A stretch of DNA of 64,000 nucleotides, taken from positions 1 to 64,000 of the forward strand of contig NZ_FXAG01000017.1 of assembly GCF_900177275.1 (NCBI RefSeq), given 5' to 3'. Below, in pieces: positions 18,801 through 27,211 of this stretch. The first letter of the stretch is position 1, and each line of letters opens with the position of its first letter. Below the pieces are notes generated by a model. It saw nothing but the letters and a program-made list of their open reading frames with translations, did not search any database and was not told where the DNA came from. The translations under genes were made by a program, and so were the position numbers. This DNA is from Pseudogulbenkiania subflava DSM 22618 (GTDB lineage: Bacteria; Pseudomonadota; Gammaproteobacteria; Burkholderiales; Chromobacteriaceae).

Positions 18801-19193
18801 TCACTCCTCGACCAGTTCCAGCCCCAGTTCGGTCAGCACCTCCCTCGCCGCACGTACCGCCTCCTGCATGGCCGGGGCGCCGGCGTAGACCGCGGAGTGC
18901 AGCAGCACCTCACGCAATTCCACCAGGCTGGCGCCGTTGTTGAGGGCGCCGCGCACGTGGCCTTTCAACTCGTGGCTGCGGCCCAGCGCCGCCAGCATGG
19001 CGCAGGTGACCAAGCTACGCGTCTTCAGGTCGATGCCGCCGCGCTGCCAGGTGCTGCCCCAGCCGTGCTCGTTGATCCAGTCCTGCACCGGGCGCGAAAA
19101 GCCGTCGAGATTAGCCATTGCCCGCTCGACGAAGGCCTCACCCATCACCTGGGTGCGCATGGCCCGGCCGTTGTTCTTGTCCTGTTCGCCCAT
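18801..19193 (-). CDS. pcaC: 4-carboxymuconolactone decarboxylase
   Basis: A 130-residue enzyme of the protocatechuate branch of the beta-ketoadipate pathway, converting gamma-carboxymuconolactone to 3-oxoadipate enol-lactone. The whole length matches PcaC: GEAFVERAMANLDGFSRPVQDW (N-terminal), WGSTWQRGGIDLKTRSLVTCAMLAALGR (~residues 45-73), ELKGHVRGALNNGASLVELREVLLHSAVYAGAP (~75-107). The ATG at 19193 is used because the coding match starts there. An IS5-type remnant lies immediately upstream and has probably replaced the original promoter. No other protocatechuate genes are nearby except the CoA-transferase pair, which could be 3-oxoadipate-specific. Confidence 0.88.
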   Translation of the reverse strand: MGEQDKNNGRAMRTQVMGEAFVERAMANLDGFSRPVQDWINEHGWGSTWQRGGIDLKTRSLVTCAMLAALGRSHELKGHVRGALNNGASLVELREVLLHSAVYAGAPAMQEAVRAAREVLTELGLELVEE

Positions 19194-19203
19194 CGTGTAG
19201 TTC

Positions 19204-19738
19204 CTATGTGTGTGGGTGAAATTAGTGTTGGGCGGCGGAGGGCGATAGCACGTCGTCGCCGCCTGCCACCGCCACCAGACGGCCGCCATCACAGCAATGG
19301 TATGGGGCAGTCCCTGCGTGTCCACGCCGATGTGTCGTTTGATGCCTGAAGCCTTCTTGCCGGCGCCATAACCCTTGCTACCGGCCGTATCCGTGTTCTT
19401 CACACTCTACGTGTCCATGATCAAAAGCGTCGGAGTGGCGCTGCGTCCCAGTCTCTCGCGGACCGCGCCAACCTGATTTTTTAGTGCTCGCTCCAGTACG
19501 CGGATGCCATCCTGGTCGAGCTCGCTCCACTTTGCAAAGTATGAGTACACCGTGCCCCATTTGGAAAAATTCCTCGGTAGCATTCACCACTGGCAACTGC
19601 TGCGCAGCAGGGGCAGCACGGCGCAAAACACTACATACAAATCTACCGGGTCGGCTTCGTGCGCTTCCTCACGCTTTGCAGCAGCAGGGTTTCTTCAAAC
19701 GTCTCTCGACTGATGTCGCTGGCGTAGAGCTTTCTCAT
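19204..19738 (-). pseudogene. Degenerate IS5-family (IS427-like) transposase
   Basis: Reading the minus strand gives a broken IS5-group transposase. It starts MRKLYASDISRETFEE at 19738, shifts frame near 19646, has a TGA in the KWG-preceding region, and has a TAG at about 19407. That TAG replaces the Gln of the family motif D-x-Q-SVKNTDTAG. It continues SKGYGAGKKASGIKRHIGVD and QGLPHTIAV, then is cut off near 19240. The C-terminal catalytic part is missing, so it cannot transpose itself. It lies directly upstream of pcaC. Confidence 0.85.
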
Positions 19739-19891
19739 CCCGCCATTATCCAATTACGTGACGAGATCGTGAGCATGCTTTCAGAAAATCCGGGGCAATA
19801 ACTCAGCGTAAAAAAATGGCCCAAACGGATGCCGTGAGGGCCCAAAAAGTCGTGCTACAGAAGCGCACACGACAGGAGGTCAGTTGATTAT

Positions 19892-20527
19892 TTACAAGGC
19901 CACCTCCAACTGAGCGCCGGTGGCTGCAGAGATCTGAGCAACAGTGACTCCGGGCGCAAGTTCGATGAGTTGCAGCCCGGACGCAGTCACATCAATTACC
20001 CCTAAGTCGGTGATGATGCGGTTGACACAGCCCACGCCGGTCAGCGGTAAGCTACATTGGTCGACAATTTTGTGTGCGTCGCCCTTTGCCACGTGCTCCA
20101 TCAGCACCACCACGCGGCGAGCGCCGGCCACCAAGTCCATCGCGCCGCCCATACCCTTGATCATCTTGCCCGGGATCATCCAGTTGGCCAGATCCCCCCG
20201 CGCGCTCACCTGCATCGCGCCAAGGATGGCGAGGTCGATATGACCGCCGCGAATCATTGCGAACGAGTCGGCGCTGGAGAAGAATGAGGCACCTGGCAGC
20301 GCCGTTACTGTCTGCTTGCCGGCGTTGATCAGGTCTGGATCGACCGCATCCTCCGGTGGAAAAGGGCCGATGCCGAGCAGGCCGTTTTCGGATTGCAACC
20401 ACACGTCCATCCCCTCCGGGATGTGGTTGGCCACCAGGGTAGGCAGGCCGATGCCGAGGTTCACGTAGTAGCCATCGTGCAGCTCTTGTGCTGCACGATG
20501 GGCCATTTCATCGCGGGTCCATGCCAT
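19892..20527 (-). CDS. scoB: 3-oxoacid CoA-transferase subunit B
   Basis: The beta subunit of a class I CoA-transferase, 211 residues. It shows the catalytic-glutamate motif [12 protein letters not shown] (~residues 46-57), with [19 protein letters not shown] before it and [15 protein letters not shown] and the Gly-rich [11 protein letters not shown] after it. With subunit A (15 bp upstream) it transfers CoA from succinyl- or acetyl-CoA to a 3-oxoacid. Possible acceptors are 3-oxoadipate (PcaIJ), given pcaC nearby, or acetoacetate. It is the last gene of a likely operon with scoA, the AtuA pair and a CitMHS transporter. Confidence 0.88.
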   Translation of the reverse strand: MAWTRDEMAHRAAQELHDGYYVNLGIGLPTLVANHIPEGMDVWLQSENGLLGIGPFPPEDAVDPDLINAGKQTVTALPGASFFSSADSFAMIRGGHIDLAILGAMQVSARGDLANWMIPGKMIKGMGGAMDLVAGARRVVVLMEHVAKGDAHKIVDQCSLPLTGVGCVNRIITDLGVIDVTASGLQLIELAPGVTVAQISAATGAQLEVAL

Positions 20528-20541
20528 TGTCGGGTCTCCTT

Positions 20542-21237
20542 TCAGTTCCGCACGGTACGTTGTTCGATGCGCTTCTCGGGTGTCGCGTTGACCACGATGC
20601 GGTCGACGTAGATGCCCGGCAAATGGATTTCATCCGGATCGAGCGACCCGGTTTCCACCAGTGTCTCTACCTCGACCACGGTGACGCGGCCGGCCATCGC
20701 ACAGAGCGGGTTGAAATTGCGCGCGGTCATGTTGAATACCAGGTTGCCGGCTTCATCGGCCTTCCATGCCTTGATTAGCGCGAGGTCCGCAGTGAGTGAG
20801 GGTTCGAGGATGTGTGGCACACCGTTGAACTCGCGCACCTCCTTGCCTTCGGCCACCACCGTGCCGACGCCGGTGCGGGTGAAGAAGGCCGGGATGCCGG
20901 CGCCCCCAGCGCGCAGTTTCTCTGCCAGGGTGCCCTGGGGGGTAAACTCCAACTCCAACTCACCAGTCAGGTACTGGCGTTCGAATTCCTTGTTCTCGCC
21001 CACGTATGACGAAATCATTTTCTTGATCTGTCGGGTAACCAAAAGCTGGCCGAGCCCGAAGTCATCGACGCCTGCATTGTTGCTTATACAGGTGAGTTGC
21101 TTAGCACCGCTGTCGCGCAGGGCGCCGATCAGCGCCTCGGGAATACCGCACAGGCCGAAACCGCCGACGGCGAGCGTCTGGCCGTCGCGTACGATGTCGG
21201 CCAGCGCAGCGTGGGCATCGGGATAAAGTTTGTTCAT
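20542..21237 (-). CDS. scoA: 3-oxoacid CoA-transferase subunit A
   Basis: The alpha subunit of the class I CoA-transferase, 231 residues. It shows the CoA-binding signature [20 protein letters not shown] (~residues 22-41), [16 protein letters not shown], and the [20 protein letters not shown] segment typical of subunit A. It is followed 15 bp later by subunit B. A 116-bp gap separates it from the AtuA-related gene upstream, so it may have its own promoter as well as read-through. PcaI and AtoD/ScoA cannot be separated by eye. Confidence 0.88.
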   Translation of the reverse strand: MNKLYPDAHAALADIVRDGQTLAVGGFGLCGIPEALIGALRDSGAKQLTCISNNAGVDDFGLGQLLVTRQIKKMISSYVGENKEFERQYLTGELELEFTPQGTLAEKLRAGGAGIPAFFTRTGVGTVVAEGKEVREFNGVPHILEPSLTADLALIKAWKADEAGNLVFNMTARNFNPLCAMAGRVTVVEVETLVETGSLDPDEIHLPGIYVDRIVVNATPEKRIEQRTVRN

Positions 21238-21353
21238 GACTTCACTCCAATCGTGGATTGTCTCTGCTAATGGGGTAATCGCCCTTTCCGTGCATAATCT
21301 GATGGTCTCGTTTTGTTTTCCCCTTCAGATCAATTGCTTGGAAAGGGCTTTTG

Positions 21354-21707
21354 TCATGGCCGTCCAGTTTCCGCCGCAGTGATCGCCGAGCGCCGCCCGT
21401 CGAGCTCCGGGATGTCGAGGGCGAGGAGCGCCGAGCTCAGGCACTTGCCATGGGCGTCGAGGGCCAGGGATCGGGTAACTCCGCCCCCCAGCGCCCGCTC
21501 CATGACGAAGTTCAGCGCTCCCAGTGCGGGCAATGCGTAGCGCACGACTTTCCCATGGACGATGCCGGCGAAGTGTTCCTTGACGCGCTCAGGGGTGACG
21601 TACTGTTCGAGGAGTGGGTAGTCCGCGGGGTCGTAGGCGATAACCGAAATATTGGAGATGTCGCCCTTGTCACCCGTGCGGGAATGGGCAAGCTCACGAA
21701 GTTTCAT
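21354..21707 (-). CDS. AtuA-related protein (C-terminal AtuA domain)
   Basis: A 117-residue protein equal to the C-terminal domain of acyclic terpene utilisation protein AtuA. It starts MKLRELAHSRTGDKGDISNI, the signature of that domain, and contains EHFAGIVHGKVVRYALPALGALNFV. In AtuA proper this domain is fused to the larger DUF1446 domain; here the two are separate genes spaced by one base and surely form one complex. The ATG at 21707 lies just after the upstream stop. The reaction of AtuA is not established. Operon neighbours are a CoA-transferase and a citrate-type transporter. Confidence 0.85.
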   Translation of the reverse strand: MKLRELAHSRTGDKGDISNISVIAYDPADYPLLEQYVTPERVKEHFAGIVHGKVVRYALPALGALNFVMERALGGGVTRSLALDAHGKCLSSALLALDIPELDGRRSAITAAETGRP

Positions 21708-21708
21708 G

Positions 21709-23046
21709 TCAGGCTCCCAAGTAGTGGATTTGCGGAGATGCGGCGCTGCGAGGGAGCAGTACCGACGCCACCGCCACAATTTCACGGACGGATTTGGTAG
21801 CACCGCCACCACCGGCTGGGCCATTGGTGTAGAGCGTCTCCACCTCGTTGCCGATGCGCGTCGCTTCCTTGATGGAGTCCGTTCGTCCGGCGACTCGTAC
21901 TCGCACTTCATATGGTTCGCCGTTGCTGGCTGACAGCGCCGATCCATGGATGGCATCCACTCCGATCAGGTCGAAGCGAAGCTCGCTGGTGCGGACGCCC
22001 GTCAGCTTCAGGCGCTCACGCACGATCTCGAGGGCCAGGCGGCCACGCGCCGCAGCCCCCGGCCCCGCGTAGGAGATCTGTCCTTCCCCCGTGTAGCCCT
22101 CGACGTAACCGACGGAAACCTTCAGCGTGTCGGTCCTGGGGCGGCCGCCCCCGCCCTCGATCAGGACCCGGTCAGGTCCAATCTCGGAAATGCTGACGGA
22201 AGAGAAATCGGCCACGACGTCCGGCGTCAGATAACGGCCAGGGTCGTGGATTTCATACAGGAGTTGCTCCTTGCAGGTCTGGGCCGTGACCTTGCCGCCC
22301 GAGCCTTCCACTTTGGTGATGACTGCGCTGCCGTCTGCGCGGACTTCAGCGATGGGGAAGCCCAAGCGGGCGAGGTTGGAGACGTCTTTGATTCCTGGAT
22401 CGGCGAAATAGCCGCCAGTAATTTGGCCCGCACATTCCAGCAAATGCCCGACTACCGTGCCCTTGCCGAGGCGCTCCCAATCGTCCATGGACCAGTCGAA
22501 CTCGTAAATCAGGGGGGCCAGAAACAGAGCGGGATCGGCAGCGCGGCCGGTGATGACCACATCGGCCCCATTCTTCAGGGCGTCGACGATGGGGGCGGCC
22601 CCGAGGTAGGCATTGGCCGACACGACCCCAACGAGGGCTGACACTGGGCCGCCGGTTTCAATGATCGGGAGGTCCGCCCCTCTTAGCGATTCCAGCACAT
22701 CATCGCCGGTGACAGCAGCAATCTTCAGGCCATCGATTCCCAGTGATTGGGCTATTTCCGCAATCTTGGCCGCGCCCGACATGGGGTTGGCTGCCCCCAT
22801 ATTGGTGATGATCTTGATGCCTTTGTCACGACATGTCCGCAGCACCGCCTCCATCCGATCACCGAGCAACGGGTCGTAACCCTTGGTGGGGTCCTTGAGT
22901 TTTGCCTGCTGGGCGAGGGCGATGGTCCGTTCTGCCAGGCATTCGAATACCAGGTACTGGATTTCGCCTTTCTCGGCCAATTCCAGAGCCGGCTCGATGC
23001 GGTCGCCGGAGTAGCCGGCGCCCGATCCGATTCTTAAGGTTTGCAT
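21709..23046 (-). CDS. AtuA-family (DUF1446) protein, N-terminal part
   Basis: A 445-residue protein of the acyclic terpene utilisation AtuA family (DUF1446). Conserved stretches are LRIGSGAGYSGDRIEPALEL (N-terminus), ITNMGAANPMSGAAKIAEIA (~residue 80), the GRAADPALFLAP segment (~170) and the IEGGGGRPRTDTLKVSVGYVEG segment late in the protein. Known AtuA acts in citronellol/geraniol and leucine-type catabolism in Pseudomonas, where its biochemical role is unresolved. Here the neighbourhood (CitMHS importer, CoA-transferase) suggests instead a branched or hydroxy tricarboxylate-type acid as substrate; that is inference. Confidence 0.85.
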   Translation of the reverse strand: MQTLRIGSGAGYSGDRIEPALELAEKGEIQYLVFECLAERTIALAQQAKLKDPTKGYDPLLGDRMEAVLRTCRDKGIKIITNMGAANPMSGAAKIAEIAQSLGIDGLKIAAVTGDDVLESLRGADLPIIETGGPVSALVGVVSANAYLGAAPIVDALKNGADVVITGRAADPALFLAPLIYEFDWSMDDWERLGKGTVVGHLLECAGQITGGYFADPGIKDVSNLARLGFPIAEVRADGSAVITKVEGSGGKVTAQTCKEQLLYEIHDPGRYLTPDVVADFSSVSISEIGPDRVLIEGGGGRPRTDTLKVSVGYVEGYTGEGQISYAGPGAAARGRLALEIVRERLKLTGVRTSELRFDLIGVDAIHGSALSASNGEPYEVRVRVAGRTDSIKEATRIGNEVETLYTNGPAGGGGATKSVREIVAVASVLLPRSAASPQIHYLGA

Positions 23047-23073
23047 GATGTGTTCCTTACAGACTGATATCCA

Positions 23074-24402
23074 TCAAAGCGGGAAGACGCCCAGGGCAAC
23101 CGCTGAGATAGTCATGATTAGGGAGGCTGCGAAAAGGAAGGGAATGGTGAACTTCTGGTGCTCGCCGAGCCCGATGCCGGTCAGGCCGACAATGAGGAAG
23201 GTGGCGGGGGTCAGCGGGCTCACCGGGAAGCCAGTGGTCATCTGACCGAGTACTGCGGCTTGGGCGATCTGGATAGGGTTCCCGCCGAAGTTCTTGTACA
23301 CCTCTGCGACTACTGGCATGACGCCGAAATAGAAGGAGTCCGGATCGAACAGCATGGAAAGCGGCATCGAGATGGTGGCCAACACAACGGGGATGTGCTG
23401 GGCCATGGCCGGTGGGACGAGGGCGACGGCGGACTGGGCCATCGCCGCCAGCATTTTGGTGCCGGTCATGATCCCGGTGAAGGCGCCGGCGGCCAGCAGG
23501 ATACCCGCCATCATCAGCGCCGCCTTGGCATGGGCGTCTACGCGGGCCTTCTGCATCTTGACGTCAGGGTAGTTGATCATCAGGGCTAGCACGGTGCCAA
23601 TCATGAACATGACAACCGGATCGACGATGCCGAAGATCATCACCCCCATTACAATCAAGGTGAGGCCGAGGTTGACCCAGAACAGCTGTGGGCGACGCAT
23701 TCCACGCTCGTCATCTGTCTGCGTGCGAGGGGACACGCCGTCGGCTGGATTCGTCGTGACCACCTTTGCCCCCACCGAGCGTAATCCGTGCAGGTTGAGG
23801 CGACGTTCCTCGCGTTTGCCCAGCAGATAAGCGGTGGTGAAGACGAAGACCAGTCCGATGGCCTGCACAATGATCAATGGATTGAAAATTTCGGTGGCCG
23901 GTACCTTGAGGGCAGCCGCAGAGCGAATCATCGGCCCGGTCCAAGGCAGGAAATTGACACCGGCGGCCATGGAGACGACGCAGGCCAGGATCCGTTTGTC
24001 CAAGCCGAGGCGTTCGTAGAGCGGCAGCATCGCCGGGATGGTGATGAGGAAACACACCGCACCAGAACCGTCGAGATGGATCAGCAAGGCCAGCAGCGCC
24101 GATCCAACAACGATCCGTGGCGGGTGGGTCCCAACCACACGCAGGATGCGGTCGATGATGGGATCCATCAATCCCGCATCGGTGACGATGCCAAAGAAGA
24201 GTATGGCGAAGACGAACATGCTGGCGACCGGCGCGATCGACTTGATGCCGTCGACGATGAATTTACTTGTGCCCAATCCGAAACCGCCGATAAGGGCGGC
24301 GATGATAGGGACTGCAATGAGCGCCACCAACGGTGACATCTTGTTAGACATGATGGCCATTAGCAGCACGACAATGGTGGCCAAGCCAAGTAGGGCAAGC
24401 AT
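23074..24402 (-). CDS. CitMHS-family citrate/carboxylate:H+ (metal) symporter
   Basis: An inner-membrane importer of 442 residues with about 11-12 hydrophobic segments. Family features include LGLATIVVLLMAIMSNKMSPLVALI at the N-terminus, HLDGSGAVCFLITIPAMLPLY (~residue 100), the conserved NFLPWTGPM loop (~150) and LFDPDSFYFGVMPVVAEV with GFPVSPLTPATFLIVGL near the C-terminus. CitMHS proteins import citrate complexed with Mg or Ca. The start at 24402 is chosen because GGAGGAG precedes it; a longer frame lacks a site. It is the first gene of the operon with AtuA and CoA-transferase genes and is divergent from LysR. Confidence 0.88.
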   Translation of the reverse strand: MLALLGLATIVVLLMAIMSNKMSPLVALIAVPIIAALIGGFGLGTSKFIVDGIKSIAPVASMFVFAILFFGIVTDAGLMDPIIDRILRVVGTHPPRIVVGSALLALLIHLDGSGAVCFLITIPAMLPLYERLGLDKRILACVVSMAAGVNFLPWTGPMIRSAAALKVPATEIFNPLIIVQAIGLVFVFTTAYLLGKREERRLNLHGLRSVGAKVVTTNPADGVSPRTQTDDERGMRRPQLFWVNLGLTLIVMGVMIFGIVDPVVMFMIGTVLALMINYPDVKMQKARVDAHAKAALMMAGILLAAGAFTGIMTGTKMLAAMAQSAVALVPPAMAQHIPVVLATISMPLSMLFDPDSFYFGVMPVVAEVYKNFGGNPIQIAQAAVLGQMTTGFPVSPLTPATFLIVGLTGIGLGEHQKFTIPFLFAASLIMTISAVALGVFPL

Positions 24403-24575
24403 AGTTTCTCCTCCAGCGGTTTGCGACGGCTGTCGCGATTCGATGCGGGTCGGTGCCAAAAGCGAAACGCTCCTACGTGTTCTGCTCTGACCCTTACCTC
24501 TGTGTGATTCTCATTGTAAAAAACCTTAATTATTAGTAAATTGAATTTATCGGATCACAGTAATTTGTATTTGTT
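24403..24575. promoter_or_regulatory. Divergent promoter region, CitMHS operon / LysR
   Basis: 173 bp of AT-rich DNA between two head-to-head genes. The stretch 24515-24565 is markedly AT-rich (TTAATTATTAGTAAATTGAA) and is the likely place for overlapping promoters and LysR T-N11-A sites. No exact operator can be fixed by eye. Confidence 0.5.
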
Positions 24576-25538
24576 ATGCTTCAGGGAATCAGACATATTC
24601 GGGCATTTCTCGCCGTCGCTCGCCTCGGCAGTTTTACGCGGGCGGCATCTGAATTGCACGTTTCCCAGCCCGCTCTCACGGTGCAGATTCGCCAACTGGA
24701 GGAGTCGCTGAGGGTCCGCCTGTTCGATCGCAATAAGCGGCAGGTGGTACTCACCCAGGTCGGGCGAGATCTGCTTCCATCCCTTGCCCAGGTGCTCACC
24801 GATCTGGAATCGGTGATGAGCGCCAGTCAGGATTTGGCCAATCTGAGGCGCGGCTCCGTCTCCGTCGCCACCTTGCCCTCAGTGGCGGCGGGGCTGTTGC
24901 CAATGGCGATTCGCCGCTTTGCGGCGGACTATCCGGATATAGCGGTGCATGTCAGCGATGTGGTTGCCGAGCGGACCCTTCAACTCGTCAAGGCCGAAGA
25001 AGTGGATTTCGGTATCGGTAGCCGGCTGGTGCCCGACCGGGACATCGAGGTGGTCGATTTTCTCTCCGACCAGCTCTGCGTGTTCTTTCCGGAAGACCAT
25101 CCGCTTGCCAAGCGTCCGCTGCCGGTGCTGCGCGACGTGATTGCCTATCCCCTGATCCTGACGGCCAGGGGGACCAGCGTCCGCACTCTCGTCGACCGTG
25201 CTCTCGAAAAAGAGGATCTGGAGATCACCCTGGCCTGCGAAGCAAACTACATGTCGACGGCAGTAAGCCTGGTGCGTGCGGGGCTGGGCGTCTCCATCCT
25301 TCCGGAATCCGCTGTGCATGCCGCCGCCTGCGAGGGCATAGGCATGGCGGCCATCCAGACGGCCGGGCTCACACGCAAGATCGGCATCATCCGCAAGCGA
25401 GATCGGTCACTGTCACCGGCGGCCGAACGCTTCATCGAGGTCTTGAAGGAAGCGGCTAAGGTGCCGGTGGCGCACTTCACTACTGCCGCCGGGGAGGAAG
25501 TGTCTCCTCGCCCCGGCAGAGTGCCAAAGCCTACGTAG
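24576..25538 (+). CDS. LysR-family transcriptional regulator of the CitMHS/AtuA operon
   Basis: A 320-residue LysR protein. The helix-turn-helix (residues ~5-62) contains GSFTRAASELHVSQPALTVQ; the effector domain begins VSVATLPSVAAGLLPMAIRR, the CynR/CbbR-like group that senses small acids. It is divergent from the CitMHS-AtuA-CoA-transferase operon and by the usual LysR arrangement should be its substrate-responsive activator. The last ~25 residues are proline-rich and outside the fold. Confidence 0.85.
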   Translation: MLQGIRHIRAFLAVARLGSFTRAASELHVSQPALTVQIRQLEESLRVRLFDRNKRQVVLTQVGRDLLPSLAQVLTDLESVMSASQDLANLRRGSVSVATLPSVAAGLLPMAIRRFAADYPDIAVHVSDVVAERTLQLVKAEEVDFGIGSRLVPDRDIEVVDFLSDQLCVFFPEDHPLAKRPLPVLRDVIAYPLILTARGTSVRTLVDRALEKEDLEITLACEANYMSTAVSLVRAGLGVSILPESAVHAAACEGIGMAAIQTAGLTRKIGIIRKRDRSLSPAAERFIEVLKEAAKVPVAHFTTAAGEEVSPRPGRVPKPT

Positions 25539-25569
25539 GGCAATCCGCGACTCTGCTCAGGACATGTAG

Positions 25570-25800
25570 CTAAGTGCCGTAGCGCTCTGCGTCGGCCGTC
25601 GCTGGCTGGTACTGCTTCTGCCGGGCGGCCGCCTTCGGGCGCGACAGCAGGTCGAAGCCCAGGATGGGGCTGAAGGCGAACGCCACTTCGCTCTGGCCAT
25701 GGCAGTCCCTGTACTGGCGCTCGATCCCCATGTCGGCGTAGTGACGCAGCACGCCTTCCATCATCGCCGCCGCCATCGGTTTCCTGTGGCGGTCGACCGT
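25570..25800 (-). pseudogene. tnpA: Tn3-family transposase fragment
   Basis: The minus-strand frame contains [18 protein letters not shown] followed by [20 protein letters not shown] and [13 protein letters not shown]. This matches the central part of Tn3-family TnpA (family consensus [31 protein letters not shown]). Only about 70 of roughly 1,000 residues remain, with substitutions at usually conserved positions, so it is a dead remnant. It converges on the LysR gene at 24576. Confidence 0.8.
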
Positions 25801-25912
25801 TCCCCATCTTGGCTTCCAAAGGCTGGAAAATCGCACAGCATTTTGCACTGATACGAGGCCTCTCATTTCACAAGTTGGATTTGCCCCTGTATCTCAGGAC
25901 ACCAAACCACCC

Positions 25913-26182
25913 TTAGCTTGATGTTGCCGCCAGCCGCCTGAACTCCCGTGGGGAACGGTATTTCAGCGCACTGTGCGGGTGATGCTCGTTGTAGTGCTCG
26001 AAGGCGATGCCCAGGTTTTGCAAGGCGGTTGCGGCATCCGGTTTCGGCATGTGCGCCACGTAATCCCGCTTTATGGAAGGCTGCCATCGATGTGGTTGGT
26101 TCGGGCAACGCCTTCCGACCCATCGTTGACGAAGCTTGGCACTCACATAGCAGCCCTCGGGCGGCGACCAAGCCCAACGCAA
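25913..26182 (-). pseudogene. IS3-family transposase (OrfB) C-terminal fragment
   Basis: The last about 50 codons match the end of an IS3-group Orf[21 protein letters not shown], then [19 protein letters not shown] and RSPREFRRL. The N-terminal three quarters are missing and the preceding frame is scrambled. It abuts the 3' end of the LysR gene at 26186, four bases away, so the insertion reached exactly the end of that gene. Confidence 0.85.
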
Positions 26183-26185
26183 ACT

Positions 26186-27106
26186 TCACGACGTAGTTGC
26201 ACTCCCATGCGATTCACTGCTCGACCTGACCAGTGTCTTGCGGAACTCTTCGACCAAGGGCCTCAGATTGATTTTGTGCCAGGCTGCCCATAGCGGTGTG
26301 CGATAGGTCAGCCAGGACAGTTCCCGGAGCATGACGCCCTCGGGCGTCTGGTGGCGAAGGCTCTGCTGGACCGTCGTCACGCCAAGCCCTGCGGCGACAA
26401 GACCGAGGGCCGCGAGCGGCTCTGTCGCCTCCATCGAGATCGTTGGGATGAAGCCTGCTTTCGCACAGGCAGCGATCAGCGTGTCGTGCCGCAGAGCACT
26501 TTCCTTGTGCTTCACACCAATCCACCTTTGCTCCGCAAGATCGGCCGGCTCGATGACTTGTTTTTCTGCGAGCGGGTGTCCTTTGGGCACGGCCAGAAGC
26601 ATCGGATCGTTGAGGACCTGCGCAGCCTCAAGATCGGGGTCATCCGGCTGGGGCGGCTCGCAGACCAGAGCGATGTCCAGGCTGCGCTGGCGCAATCCTT
26701 CCAACTGGACATCCGACTGCTGGTTGTACAGCGCGATATGCACGGCTGGGCGGCCTTCCCTGAGCTCGCGCAACGCATTGGGCAGCACACCGGAGTGCAT
26801 GGCGTACTCCAGGTAGCCAATACAGAGCCCGCCTTCGTCGCCTCGGCCAAGCCTTCGCCCCAGCGACTCGAGTCGGTTGGCGTGCGTGAGCAACGCGCGC
26901 GTCTCGGCCAGGAAGGTGCGGCCGTCACGCGTCAACCGGATCCGTTGCTGTGATCGCTCGAAAAGCACCAGCCCCAACTTTTCTTCGAGCTGTGCAATCT
27001 GTCGGCTCAGTGGCGACTGTGAGATATGGAGGCGCTCAGCAGCGCGCCCGACGTGCTCTTCCTCGGCAACGGCGACGAAGTATTGGAGTTGGCGAATATC
27101 TAGCAA
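26186..27106 (-). CDS. LysR-family transcriptional regulator (CatM/BenM-like)
   Basis: A 306-residue regulator. The N-terminus MLDIRQLQYFVAVAEEEHVG and AAERLHISQSPLSRQIAQLE are those of the CatR/BenM/TfdR group. The effector domain includes GYLEYAMHSGVLPNALRELR. The start is a TTG at 27106 with GAGG six bases before it; the conserved LDIRQLQ begins at codon 2, so no later start is likely. It is divergent from the aldo-keto reductase/SRPBCC pair and probably controls it. The C-terminal tail is Ser-rich and ends next to IS3 debris, so the original end may have been altered. Confidence 0.82.
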   Translation of the reverse strand: MLDIRQLQYFVAVAEEEHVGRAAERLHISQSPLSRQIAQLEEKLGLVLFERSQQRIRLTRDGRTFLAETRALLTHANRLESLGRRLGRGDEGGLCIGYLEYAMHSGVLPNALRELREGRPAVHIALYNQQSDVQLEGLRQRSLDIALVCEPPQPDDPDLEAAQVLNDPMLLAVPKGHPLAEKQVIEPADLAEQRWIGVKHKESALRHDTLIAACAKAGFIPTISMEATEPLAALGLVAAGLGVTTVQQSLRHQTPEGVMLRELSWLTYRTPLWAAWHKINLRPLVEEFRKTLVRSSSESHGSATTS

Positions 27107-27211
27107 TTAAGACCTCATGAGACTTAAGTTTGGCAAATTATGTCTTAGACAGACTTAACTGGCAATTCTAAACTGCCTTCACTTTCAACACTTTTGATAC
27201 ATGGAGTGACT

